Below are positions 44,954 through 53,300 of a DNA stretch of 64,000 bases, one piece after another (position 1 is the stretch's first letter; each line of letters begins with the position of its first letter). Source of the stretch: Acidiferrum sp963771295 (GTDB lineage Bacteria > Acidobacteriota > Terriglobia > Acidiferrales > UBA7541); the NCBI GenBank assembly GCA_963771295.1, contig CAVYTB010000013.1, forward strand, positions 558,001-622,000. Reading direction: 5' to 3'. A program made the position numbers and the translations under genes. The notes under the pieces are model-generated. The model had not been told where the DNA came from. It worked only from the letters and a program-made list of their open reading frames with translations, and did no database searches.

Positions 44954-45030
44954 GAGAAGTGTTCAGTTTTCAGTTCTAAGTTTTAAGTTAAAGCGCCCGT
45001 GTGCCGCTGGCCGGGCATTTCCTTGCTTAC
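44954..45030. other. Short spacer with low-complexity repeat
   Basis: 'cagttttcagttctaagttttaa' at 44964-44990, a copy of the 'acttaaaactt' type element. Confidence 0.4.
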
Positions 45031-47175
45031 TTACTTCTGCAGCTCTTTCAACAAAAAGGCATAATCAAACGCAATTTCCCGCAAATAATCGTATCTGCCG
45101 CTCGCGCCACCGTGGCCTGCGCCCATGTTGGTCTTCAACAGCAACGGATTGTCGTCGGTTTTCAGGGTGCGCAATTTTGCCACGTACTTTGCCGGCTCCC
45201 AATACATCACCTGGCTGTCATTCAATCCCGTTTTCACCAGCATTGTCGGATAATCCTTCCGCTCCAGGTTGGTGTACGGGCAATACTTCTTCATATAGAA
45301 GTAGTCGTCTTCCAGTTGCGGATTTCCCCATTCTTCGTACTCGCCCACAGTCAGCGGCAGCGACGCATCCAGCATGGTGTTTAGCACATCCACAAACGGG
45401 ACGTGGCTAATCACCGCGCGGAACAAGTCCGGGCGCAAGTTCGTCACCGCACCCATCAGCAGCCCACCGGCGCTTCCTCCCTCGATAATCAATTTCTCTT
45501 TCGAGGTGTAATTCTTCTCGATCAAGTATTCTGCCGACGCGATGAAATCGGTAAACGTATGCATTTTTCTGTGCATGCGCCCTGCGTCGTGCCACGGTTT
45601 TCCCAGTTCGCCGCCGCCGCGCACATGCGCAATCACGAAAATCACGCCGCGATTCAGCAAACTCAAACGATTCGAACTGAACGCCACCGGCATGGACAGT
45701 CCGTAGCTTCCATAGCCATAGAGCAGCAACGGCGCACCCCCGTCTCGCGGCGTATCGTGCCTGTAAACCACCGACAGCGGCACTCGGGTTCCATCGGCCG
45801 CGATCGCGTGCAGCCGTTCGCTTCCGTACTCCGTCGGGTCGTATCCACCCAGCACCGGCTGTTGCTTTCGCAGAACCCTGTCGCCGGTTTGCAGGTCGTA
45901 GTCATACACCGAGCGCGGCGTGATAAACGACTCATAGTGAAATCTCACCTGGCCCGTGTCGAACTCCGGGTTCGCTCCCAGTGTGGCGTTGTATGCCGGC
46001 TCGGCGAATTCGATGCGATAAGATCCTTCTAGCGCCGAAGTGGCCGCGCGCGTCAGATCGATAATTCGCAAATACGGCAGTCCGTCTTCGCGTTCCAGCA
46101 GCACCACATGCGAACGAAACGATTCCATGCCCGCCAGCATCACGCCAGGGCGATTGCCAATCACTTCCACCCAATTGTCTCGCGCTGGATTGCTGGTCGG
46201 CGCGGTCACCAACCGGTAGGTCCTTCCGTCGCTGTTCGTGCGAATGAAAAAGATGCCGCCCGCAGGATCCTTCGCGCTTCCCGGATGATGGTCCACGTAG
46301 TATTCGTGGTCATCTTCCCGCTCTGCGACGAGCTGAAATTCCGCGAATGGCTGGTCCGCGCGCAAGTATCGAATTTCACTGGTAGTGTGGCTGTTGCTCA
46401 CCAGCAGTAGGTATGCGCCGCTTCGGGTGCGCTCGATATCGATACGGAAACGCTCGTCTTTCTCTTCGTACACCAGCGCGTCCGCTCCCTGCGTGCCCAA
46501 AACATGGCGCCACAATTGGTGTGACCGCTTGGTTACCTCATCTTCCACCACATAGAAAAACGTCTTGTGGTCGGCGGACCACGCCACGCTGGTCACGCGC
46601 TCCATGCGAAAGGGAAGCAACTCGCGGGTGTGCAGGTCTTTCACTTCCAGCGTGTACTGCCGGAATCCCGTGGTGTCCGTTGCATATGCGAGCAGTTGAT
46701 TGTCGTCGCTCACCTCAAACATGCCGAGTCCAAGGTATGAATGGACCTTCGCGAGCACGTTCAAATCCAGCAGCACCTCTTCGCGCGCGTCCGGATTTTC
46801 CTGCCGTCGGCAATAAATCGAATATTGTTTGCCCTCTTCGGTACGGGAAAAATAGGAATAGCCTCGCAACAGGTACGGCACGCTTAAATCCGTCTGCAGG
46901 ATTCGCCCCAGCATCTCCTGGTACAGCTCTTCCTGAAACGCGCCAGTCGCTTTCAGGTACGCTTCTGCGTAACCGTTCTCTTCTTGCAGATATTCTCGGA
47001 CTCGCGGGTCGTCTTTTTTTCGGAGCCAGGCGTAGTGATCGACTCGCCGATCCCCGTGAATCACGTGTTCCACAGGCTCGCGCTGGGCAGCTGGAGGACG
47101 CAACACGCCGGTGGTTTCAGCCCCGGAATCGCCCGGAGAATAGGATGGCATCGCCGATTTGGTCTGGGGTTCCAT
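45031..47175 (-). CDS. ptrB: Oligopeptidase B (prolyl oligopeptidase family S9A)
   Basis: Serine peptidase cleaving peptides after basic residues. 714 residues: N-terminal signature PVEHVIHGDRRVDHYAWLR then KDDPRVREYLQEEN, seven-bladed propeller about 75-440, then the catalytic domain with GGSAGGLLMGAV (Ser about 568), MLVKTGLNDSQVMYWEP and GAGHGGASGRYD (His about 689). No signal peptide, so cytoplasmic. About 25 residues precede the conserved start (SAMPSYSPGDSGAETTGV). Confidence 0.92.
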   Translation of the reverse strand: MEPQTKSAMPSYSPGDSGAETTGVLRPPAAQREPVEHVIHGDRRVDHYAWLRKKDDPRVREYLQEENGYAEAYLKATGAFQEELYQEMLGRILQTDLSVPYLLRGYSYFSRTEEGKQYSIYCRRQENPDAREEVLLDLNVLAKVHSYLGLGMFEVSDDNQLLAYATDTTGFRQYTLEVKDLHTRELLPFRMERVTSVAWSADHKTFFYVVEDEVTKRSHQLWRHVLGTQGADALVYEEKDERFRIDIERTRSGAYLLLVSNSHTTSEIRYLRADQPFAEFQLVAEREDDHEYYVDHHPGSAKDPAGGIFFIRTNSDGRTYRLVTAPTSNPARDNWVEVIGNRPGVMLAGMESFRSHVVLLEREDGLPYLRIIDLTRAATSALEGSYRIEFAEPAYNATLGANPEFDTGQVRFHYESFITPRSVYDYDLQTGDRVLRKQQPVLGGYDPTEYGSERLHAIAADGTRVPLSVVYRHDTPRDGGAPLLLYGYGSYGLSMPVAFSSNRLSLLNRGVIFVIAHVRGGGELGKPWHDAGRMHRKMHTFTDFIASAEYLIEKNYTSKEKLIIEGGSAGGLLMGAVTNLRPDLFRAVISHVPFVDVLNTMLDASLPLTVGEYEEWGNPQLEDDYFYMKKYCPYTNLERKDYPTMLVKTGLNDSQVMYWEPAKYVAKLRTLKTDDNPLLLKTNMGAGHGGASGRYDYLREIAFDYAFLLKELQK

Positions 47176-47403
47176 AACTCTGCTCTTGATAAGGTCCGCG
47201 TTGGGTTCTGCACGCCCTGCTGGCAGGATTCCTCGCCTCGCTATATTATCGCGCTTGGTCGCCTCCCCGCAAAGCCGCCCCTACAGCCTTTTGACACCAT
47301 TCCCGGCGGCTTGTTTCTGCCTAGCCAGCGCGCATGGAGGAAGTGGCCTGATTCTCGCCCTGTGCGGCGGCTGCCCGGCTTTTTCTCTCCATTCATGCTG
47401 TTG

Positions 47404-47409
47404 TACAAT
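47404..47409 (+). promoter_or_regulatory. -10-like hexamer of fur
   Basis: TACAAT (5 of 6), ending 6 nt before ATG 47416, so the transcript would start at the initiation codon. No -35 of quality. Candidate leaderless promoter. Confidence 0.45.
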
Positions 47410-47415
47410 CGTCCA

Positions 47416-47922
47416 ATGACCACTGCTCCCACTCGTCGCGTTTCTTCCGGTGAGCGCATCAATCCCGCGGACCCGTCCGGGCACCTGCAACAGGCGCTGC
47501 GGCAACGTGGCATACGGCTGACGCGGCAGCGCCGCGTGATTTTGCAGGTGATGGACAGCGCGGAGCAGCACTTGGATGTCGACCAAATCCTGCAACGGGC
47601 GCAGCAAATCGATCCTGAGGTGCATCTGGTGACGGTGTACCGCACCATCGACTTGCTGAAGCGTCAGGGCCTGATCGATGAACTCGATCTTCTGCACCTG
47701 CGCGGCGACCGCCACTATTACGAAACGCACGGCCCGCGCGACCACATCCACGTTGCTTGTCTGCGCTGCGGCAAGGTTCGCGAATTCGAATCGCGGCTCT
47801 ACGAACAGCTGAAGGATCAAATTTCGCGCGACTGCGACATCAAGGTCACTGTCTCCCGCACTGAAGTCGGCGGCATCTGCAACGATTGCCTGGCTGCCGA
47901 AGGCAAGACGCGCACGCAGTAA
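47416..47922 (+). CDS. fur: Fur/PerR-family metalloregulator
   Basis: 168 residues. Winged-helix domain RLTRQRRVILQVMDSAEQHL, HLVTVYRTIDLLKRQGLIDE, then dimer/metal domain with YETHGPRDHIHVACLRCGKV and a second CxxC in GGICNDCLA, together the structural Cys4 zinc site. Which subgroup (Fur, Zur or PerR) cannot be fixed; the Asp/His set DHIHVAC is compatible with Fur. It is divergent from ptrB. A 20-residue hydrophilic N-terminal extension precedes the domain. Confidence 0.88.
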   Translation: MTTAPTRRVSSGERINPADPSGHLQQALRQRGIRLTRQRRVILQVMDSAEQHLDVDQILQRAQQIDPEVHLVTVYRTIDLLKRQGLIDELDLLHLRGDRHYYETHGPRDHIHVACLRCGKVREFESRLYEQLKDQISRDCDIKVTVSRTEVGGICNDCLAAEGKTRTQ

Positions 47923-48009
47923 TGCTCCGCACGGCTTTCGTGGTGTCGCAAAATCCGCGCTGCGACCGATACGGAAGTGAGATCTGAAACTTAAAACTTA
48001 AAACTTGCC
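47923..48009. other. Convergent spacer
   Basis: Contains 'gaaacttaaaacttaaaacttg' (47986-48007), a copy of the dispersed element near 6760 and 44970. Confidence 0.4.
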
Positions 48010-49848
48010 TTACTCCGCGACCACGTGCGCACTCTTGCTTCTCAATCTGCGCAACCTGGCGAAAAACGTATTCGTCGTGGCAATGTCCTTGCCAATCTGC
48101 TCGCGCAACTCTTCGGCGCCGCTGAACTTCTTTTCGTCACGCAGTCGCTTCCAAAAACGGATTTCAATCCACTTGGGCGAAAAGTTTCCCGAATAATCCA
48201 GTAAGTGCGTTTCCACCGTGATGCCGCTACCATTAAAAGTGGGCCGCACGCCGATATTGGTCACGCTGCGGTGGCTGCTCGGCTCACCTTCCAGCATCGT
48301 CCGCGTGATGTACACACCCTTCGCCGGCAATAGCTCCTGCTCGGGTTTCAAATTCAGCGTGGGGAACGTGAATTTTCTGCCCGTGCCGCTTCCTGCCACC
48401 ACTTCTCCCGTCAACACAAACGGGCGCCCCAGCAATCGCGCGGCGTGGGTTACGTCTCCTTCCGCGATCTGCTTGCGGATCAGCGTGCTGGACACGATGT
48501 CGCCGTCAATCACCACCGGCGTGTGCACCACCACGGCAAATCCAAAACGCATGCCCGATTCCCGCAAAATCTTAACGTCTCCCGATTGGCGGTGCCCGAA
48601 ACGAAAATTGTCACCCACCACGATGGACTTGACGCTTAATTGCCGCACCAGAATCTCGTCAACGAATTCTTCCGGCGATAGCTGCGCCAATTCCTTGGTG
48701 AAGGGCAACACCACCGCGGCTTCCATTCCCAGCGCGCCAAACCATTCCATGCGCTGTTGATTGGTGGAAATGCGCAGGGGCGCGGTTGCGGGCCGCAGAA
48801 TCTTCAGAGGAGGAGGTTCGAACGTCAACGCGGTGGCCACCGCACCGGTGTCCTTGGCCATGGTCAAGGTGAACCCCAGCACGCGTTGGTGGCCCAGGTG
48901 AATGCCGTCGAAATTTCCAATTGCCACGATGCTGCCGCGCCCGCTGGCCCGGTAGCGCGCGGCCCAGTCCTCGCCCGAATAAAACGCGGTGAGCTTTCCG
49001 GGCGGTACATAGACGTGCACAGCCAAAGCCTTCGCCGCCCGCTCTACGGCTGGCGATTCCGTGGCCACGTCAAATTGCAAACCGTCGTAAGCCAACTGCA
49101 CATGGGGATATCCCAACTTGCGCAGTCTCTCATTGGTCTCTGCATGCGGCAAATCGTGGGCGATGTGCGTGAACCAGGCGCGCTTGGGATTCAGCTTGTC
49201 GATCAATTGCAGTGCCTGCTCTACCGTCTGGTGCATAGGATGCGGCACATCGCGCAGCGCGTCCAGAACCAGATCGTCCAGGTTTTCCAGCAGCGGAACG
49301 CTCGATTCCGGCAACCGGCTGAAGTCCGTCAGGTACGCGGCTCTGCCAAAGCGGTAACCGAGAACATCCATTTCGCCATGCAACAGCGGCACAGGAATAA
49401 ACGGAATGCCCAATAACTCGAACGGCCCTTTGACCTCGTGCAGCGAGACGCTGGGTATGCTGCTCAGTGTTGGCTTGTTGTCGAACACATAGGCAAAAGC
49501 CCGCCGGATAATGCGAAACGTTTCCTCGTTGCCGTACACCGGCATAGCGCCGCGCTGGCGAATGTTGTACGGGCGCAAATCGTCAAATCCCAGAATGTGG
49601 TCGGCGTGTCCGTGCGTGAGCACCACCGCGTCCAGCCGATCGATGTGTGCGCGCAACGCCTGGGTGCGGAAATCCGGCGTGGTATCGATTACCACGTTCT
49701 GCTCGCCGCGCGACAACAACACGCTTGGGCGAAGCCTGTTGTCCCTGGGATCGCTGGAATCGCACACCGCGCAGTGGCAGCCGAGCGTTGGCACGCCCAT
49801 GGACGTTCCGGACCCCAGAACGGTCAAGCGTATGGTCTCTGTCGCCAT
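48010..49848 (-). CDS. ribF: Fusion of PhnP-like metallo-hydrolase and riboflavin kinase/FAD synthetase
   Basis: 612 residues in one uninterrupted frame. Residues 1-262: metallo-beta-lactamase fold of the PhnP/lipoate-linked type, LGSGTSMGVPTLGCHCAVC with the CxCxxC zinc motif, LTHGHADHILGFDDLRPYN (HxHxDH), LLHGEMDVLGYRFG, YLTDFSRLP, LVLDALRDVPHPMHQTVEQA and WFTHIAHDLPH. Residues about 275-612: complete bifunctional RibF, with IGNFDGIHLGHQRVL (about 309-323), VGDNFRFGHRQSGDV, VSSTLIRKQIAEGDV and the kinase domain GSGTGRKFTFPTLNL, TNIGVRPTFNG, VETHLLDY. RibF makes FMN and FAD. No stop or clear internal ribosome-binding site at the joint. The first domain may clean up cyclic phosphate by-products of flavin metabolism; that is speculation. 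Confidence 0.9.
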   Translation of the reverse strand: MATETIRLTVLGSGTSMGVPTLGCHCAVCDSSDPRDNRLRPSVLLSRGEQNVVIDTTPDFRTQALRAHIDRLDAVVLTHGHADHILGFDDLRPYNIRQRGAMPVYGNEETFRIIRRAFAYVFDNKPTLSSIPSVSLHEVKGPFELLGIPFIPVPLLHGEMDVLGYRFGRAAYLTDFSRLPESSVPLLENLDDLVLDALRDVPHPMHQTVEQALQLIDKLNPKRAWFTHIAHDLPHAETNERLRKLGYPHVQLAYDGLQFDVATESPAVERAAKALAVHVYVPPGKLTAFYSGEDWAARYRASGRGSIVAIGNFDGIHLGHQRVLGFTLTMAKDTGAVATALTFEPPPLKILRPATAPLRISTNQQRMEWFGALGMEAAVVLPFTKELAQLSPEEFVDEILVRQLSVKSIVVGDNFRFGHRQSGDVKILRESGMRFGFAVVVHTPVVIDGDIVSSTLIRKQIAEGDVTHAARLLGRPFVLTGEVVAGSGTGRKFTFPTLNLKPEQELLPAKGVYITRTMLEGEPSSHRSVTNIGVRPTFNGSGITVETHLLDYSGNFSPKWIEIRFWKRLRDEKKFSGAEELREQIGKDIATTNTFFARLRRLRSKSAHVVAE

Positions 49849-50102
49849 GTCCTTTATTGTATCTGTCTTGGGTTTCGTATTTGTAGTGGCGCCTTCGCGG
49901 TGCAGGTCCAGACGTGGTAGTTGTCATCCCGAGCGCAGCGAGGGATCTGCTTTTCGCACAGGCCAGACAAAAGCAGATTCCTCTCTCCGCAGACTCCGTT
50001 CGGAACGACAAGAGTAGGTCTAGGGAAGAGTCGGGGCAGGCATAAACGCCAGCGCTACATTTAGGAATAAACCGTAGGCGCTCGAGCAACGAAAACTTAC
50101 AA
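49849..50102. repeat. Spacer filled with dispersed repeats
   Basis: 'gtcatcccgagcgcagcgagggatctgc' (about 49923-49950), 'cagattcctctctccgcaga / ctccgttcggaacgaca' (49975-50011) and the inverted stem-loop 'ggcataaacgccagcgctaca' (50039-50063). No gene. Confidence 0.6.
50039..50063 (-). repeat. Dispersed stem-loop repeat, GTAGCGCTGGC family, inverted copy
   Basis: Reverse complement reads TAAATGTAGCGCTGGC, then GTTTATGCC; matches 28414-28441. Confidence 0.7.
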
Positions 50103-50612
50103 CTATTTCTTTCCGCCCTTGGCTTGGGCCGTCACTTTGGCCATTTCCGCTGCCATCGCCTGACTGATCTCCAGATAGGTCATCTTCAGTTTTCCCAGCA
50201 GATCGAGTAGAAGGCTGTCTTCTTCCGGTGCCAGATTGCCCTTGGTCTTTTCGTGCAGGGCGTCGAGCATGTCGATCAATTCGCGCGCGGCATCCGGATC
50301 GATCACCGGCTGCCCGGTCCGGGGATCGGCGTAGGCGCCCAGCACCATCGCTGCGTTGCTGCCGATCATGCGGATTAAGTTCTCAAACGCGGGCGACTTC
50401 TTCGGCGTTTCTGCACTTGCCGGCGCCCCAACTTTTTCGCCACCGGCAGCAGCCGCGGCCGCATTAGCCTTTTCCTTGGCCTCTTCTTTCACTTCTTCGC
50501 GATGCGACTCTTTCTCCTGCTCTGCCACAACGTCGGGGCGCAACTCCCCCTCCGATGTAAATGGCCGGCGGTCAATCACGCGAAAGTTGTCTTCCTGCTT
50601 GTTCTCTGCCAC
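50103..50612 (-). CDS. DUF1844-domain protein
   Basis: 169 residues. An acidic/alanine-rich N-terminal half (VIDRRPFTSEGELRPDVVAE, AEEAKEKANAAAAAA-like stretch) is probably disordered; the C-terminal half is the DUF1844 helical domain (FENLIRMIGSNAAMVLGAYA, DPDAARELIDMLDALHEKTK, EDSLLLDLLGKLKMTYLEIS). Function unknown, common in Acidobacteriota and Deltaproteobacteria. GTG start behind AAGGAAGAGGAACC. Confidence 0.83.
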   Translation of the reverse strand: MAENKQEDNFRVIDRRPFTSEGELRPDVVAEQEKESHREEVKEEAKEKANAAAAAAGGEKVGAPASAETPKKSPAFENLIRMIGSNAAMVLGAYADPRTGQPVIDPDAARELIDMLDALHEKTKGNLAPEEDSLLLDLLGKLKMTYLEISQAMAAEMAKVTAQAKGGKK

Positions 50613-50720
50613 GGTTTGGTTCCTCTTCCTTGGATTATCTGGCTAGTTTATCACGGGAAGGGAACTAGCCTGCCTGCGTACCTGATATACCGATGCGGCG
50701 TCCACGAATTAGGGCGCACG

Positions 50721-51656
50721 CTACCGCGATTTCGGGGCGCCCTGTTTCATACCCAAATCCACCGAAAATACCCGGTAATCGCTGTAGGTGTGGCGATGGT
50801 GGAAGCGTTTTCCATTCACATCCAGATAGATTTCCGCCTCCAGCGGCAGCCAAAGCTGCAACTTCTTCTGCTCGAACTGCACCGGCCCGTAGTCCAGCAC
50901 CTGGTGTTCGGTGGTCAACCGCACCGCAGGCACAGGCTTCAGAATGTCCGTCTCCAGATGGACGATCTGAAAATTGTGCTGGTCAATCCACGCCGCCCCT
51001 TTCAGAAGAATCGAGTAAGTCGCGTCGCCGACGCGTAACGCCCTCATTCGCGCCGGCTGGTCCAATTTCTGCTCGAAAGATACTTTCCATGCCGGCCGTC
51101 CTTGCCAGCTCTCTGTCTCGCAAGTCATCGCGAACTCTTTCACATGGTAGGGATGAAAGATCAGCACCAAGGAAGTGATTCCCACGGTCGATAGTTCTCC
51201 CGGGAACCCGCTTAGCCCAGGGCTGCCATCGCGGTACTCGTCCATATTCAACATTCCCGGACGCGTTTCCTGAATCTCCGCCACATAGTTGAATTTGTGG
51301 TGCTTCTGCTCGATCACCATGCCGTCCTTATTCATTCGTTCGTGTTCCACTACTTCCGTCGCGCTGATGCGGTTGACGTTCTCCACAAATCCCCGCACCT
51401 CTTTGCTCGCTCCGGGTATCACGTTCTGTACCGCGCACGGTTTCGTCGCTGTTCCTTCCGCCGCGTCGTCGTCGCGCGACGACACCCCGTCATCTGCGGT
51501 ACGCGCACCGGCGCCAGCCACCGCCATCTCCTGCTGATTGTTTAGGATTGGTCTCTTGTGGCTAAGCCCTGCAAAACCGCCGTCGTTGCGGCACGGGTTC
51601 ACTATAGCCATGAGCAGCGCAAGCTCGATCGTTAGCGTTGCACTCACGTTGGGCAT
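50721..51656 (-). CDS. Hypothetical protein, beta-rich, possibly membrane-anchored
   Basis: 311 residues, no family recognised. Short hydrophobic N-terminus (TIELALLMAIVNP) could be an anchor or weak signal. A conserved-looking core follows: PGASKEVRGFVENVNRISAT, EVVEHERMNKDG, HKFNYVAEIQET, TSLVLIFHPYHVKEF, RPAWKVSFEQKLDQPARMRA, GAAWIDQHNFQIVHLETDIL. The alternating strand pattern and YLDVNGKRFHHRHTYSDYRV resemble outer-membrane-lipoprotein-sorting-like folds, but this is only an impression. ATG 51656 follows GGAAG. Confidence 0.65.
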   Translation of the reverse strand: MPNVSATLTIELALLMAIVNPCRNDGGFAGLSHKRPILNNQQEMAVAGAGARTADDGVSSRDDDAAEGTATKPCAVQNVIPGASKEVRGFVENVNRISATEVVEHERMNKDGMVIEQKHHKFNYVAEIQETRPGMLNMDEYRDGSPGLSGFPGELSTVGITSLVLIFHPYHVKEFAMTCETESWQGRPAWKVSFEQKLDQPARMRALRVGDATYSILLKGAAWIDQHNFQIVHLETDILKPVPAVRLTTEHQVLDYGPVQFEQKKLQLWLPLEAEIYLDVNGKRFHHRHTYSDYRVFSVDLGMKQGAPKSR

Positions 51657-51735
51657 GTCGTCTTCCACCCGAGGGCCCTAGCGTTCCGAATCGTTCCGGC
51701 ATTATACGCCGGTTTAGGCCCGGGCGACGCCTGCT

Positions 51736-52791
51736 CTATGCCTCGCTCCCCAACGCCCTCGCCGCCTTATCGGCAATCCGCGCAAACCCCTTCGCCCGCG
51801 CATCTTTTGCCAGACCCTGCATTCGCGCCCGCCCGGCATTCGTTTTGCCCGACTTGATCTCTACTTCCGCCAGCGCGAACTGAATCGCGTAGGAATTTCC
51901 GCCGTAACCATATTTTTCTGCCTGGGCCTGGCTTGCCCGCAGACTCGTCGCCGCCGCGTCCACATTTCCTGTCTCGGCAAGCACCCGCGCTCTCGCAATT
52001 GCAAACTCCAGCCGCACGGCCACCATGGGCGTTTTCGCGGCCAGCGCGGCCCCTGCCTCGATCTCTTTTCGCGCATCGTTGGTCTTTCCTTGCGCCAGGA
52101 ACGCCTCCGACAGCACTCCCCGCGCCGCAATTTCGTCTTCGCGCAGTTTTTCTTTGCGAAATTCTTCCAGTCCTGCGCGCGCCAGCTTCTCCGCCTCTAC
52201 CGCTTTCTTTTCTTCCAACGCTACCTGCGCCAAGCCCACGCTGCTTTCCGCGGCCGTGCCTTTCTCACCGATTTCCTTGCGGATTTTCAGCGACTCTTCG
52301 TACTTTTCCCTCGCACCTTTCAAATCTCCCTCGCTCAGCAGCACTGCTCCCAGTCCCGCCAGGGCCGCCGACAACTGGTGCTGGTCCTGGCTTTCCCGGC
52401 TCATGATCGCCACTTCTTCGAATTTCTCGCGCGCGATGGCCAGTTTACCCTGCGCGTACAACACTGAGCCGAGGCCGATCAATTGGTACGAAGTCTTTCC
52501 TTTCTGCCCGGTTTCCTTGAATATTGCCAGCGCCTCTTCGTAGTTAGTCTTTGCCTCAGCCAGCTTCCCCTCGTGAACTGTCGCGATGTTGGGGTGATTC
52601 AACTTCGCCAGTGCCAGCGCCTCTTTCCGGAATCGCCGCCGCGCCGACTCTTCCGCCAGCATGCCAGGTGGCAGCACCTTCAGAGCGACGCTGCACTGCA
52701 ATTCCTCGTCATGCGCGCGGTACACTACACCCATTCCGCCGGCGCCAATCTGCGCTGTAATTTTGTAGTGTGAAACGCGTTTCCCAATCAT
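51736..52791 (-). CDS. Kinase N-lobe remnant fused to TPR repeats
   Basis: 351 residues. It begins like a PknB-type Ser/Thr kinase of this phylum: ISHYxI-like start, glycine loop GAGGMGVVYRAH (16-27), VALKVLPP with the ATP-binding Lys 38, RKEALALAKLNHPNIATVHE with helix-C Glu 57. At residue 75 the kinase ends and TPR-like helical repeats begin (GKLAEAKTNYEEALAIFKET, AKEKYEESLKIRKEI-type) to the end. The HRD catalytic loop, DFG and activation segment are missing, so it cannot be an active kinase. Most likely an in-frame deletion of a longer kinase-TPR gene removed the middle. The joint lies near 52569. ATG 52791. Confidence 0.8.
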   Translation of the reverse strand: MIGKRVSHYKITAQIGAGGMGVVYRAHDEELQCSVALKVLPPGMLAEESARRRFRKEALALAKLNHPNIATVHEGKLAEAKTNYEEALAIFKETGQKGKTSYQLIGLGSVLYAQGKLAIAREKFEEVAIMSRESQDQHQLSAALAGLGAVLLSEGDLKGAREKYEESLKIRKEIGEKGTAAESSVGLAQVALEEKKAVEAEKLARAGLEEFRKEKLREDEIAARGVLSEAFLAQGKTNDARKEIEAGAALAAKTPMVAVRLEFAIARARVLAETGNVDAAATSLRASQAQAEKYGYGGNSYAIQFALAEVEIKSGKTNAGRARMQGLAKDARAKGFARIADKAARALGSEA

Positions 52792-52891
52792 TGGCAACCT
52801 GGTCGTTTTTTTTTACATCCTAATACTGTCTTTGGCCCTTATCAAATCGTCTGGTGGCCGCCGCAAAGTTGCCGTTCAAATCTCCTATATG

Positions 52892-52900
52892 TGCTAGAGT
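52892..52900 (+). promoter_or_regulatory. Extended -10-like element TGCTAGAGT
   Basis: Same TGCTA-A-T form as at rsmI and tsaD; it lies 46 nt before the GTG of a possible small gene. Confidence 0.3.
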
Positions 52901-52946
52901 CTTTTCAACCGGGTCCGGCCTTGTGCCGTTGTTTCAGGAGAGACTT

Positions 52947-53189
52947 GTGCCGCGCATCACTTTCACGACCCGCTGCCGCGATTCCGGCTTGTGCCACTAC
53001 TTCCGCGAAAACGTTCCGCGCAATTTCCGCCGGCGCCTCGGTATGCCCCGCGAAATCTCTTTCGCGTTGCGCTTTCTGAAGCACAATCCTCCCGGCTTCA
53101 CCCTCGCGGAGTATCCCACCAGATCGGAGTATTCCGAACTGCTGAAACGAGGCTGGGGCGCGGCGCGTTTCTCCTGCCATCAGCAATAG
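52947..53189 (+). CDS. Possible small basic protein, unknown
   Basis: 80 codons from GTG 52947 with AGGAGA 6 nt upstream and a -10-like element further up. The product is basic (VPRITFTTRCRDSGLCHYFR, then MPREISFALRFLKHNPPGF). No family resemblance; the region is otherwise non-coding. Could be spurious. Confidence 0.3.
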   Translation: MPRITFTTRCRDSGLCHYFRENVPRNFRRRLGMPREISFALRFLKHNPPGFTLAEYPTRSEYSELLKRGWGAARFSCHQQ

Positions 53190-53243
53190 ACGCACTACGG
53201 AGCTGTGGCGTCTTAACGCCGTCTTCGGGTCTTGTGTAACCAT

Positions 53244-53276
53244 TAAAAAAATCCGTCCGCGTGGGCGGAGGGATTT
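53244..53276 (-). terminator. Rho-independent terminator of the FKBP gene
   Basis: Minus strand AAATCCCTCCGC-CCAC-GCGGACGGATTT then TTTTT, 25 nt after the stop. Stem has one internal mismatch pair. Confidence 0.75.
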
Positions 53277-53300
53277 CATCTTGCTCTCTCTTCGATCTGT

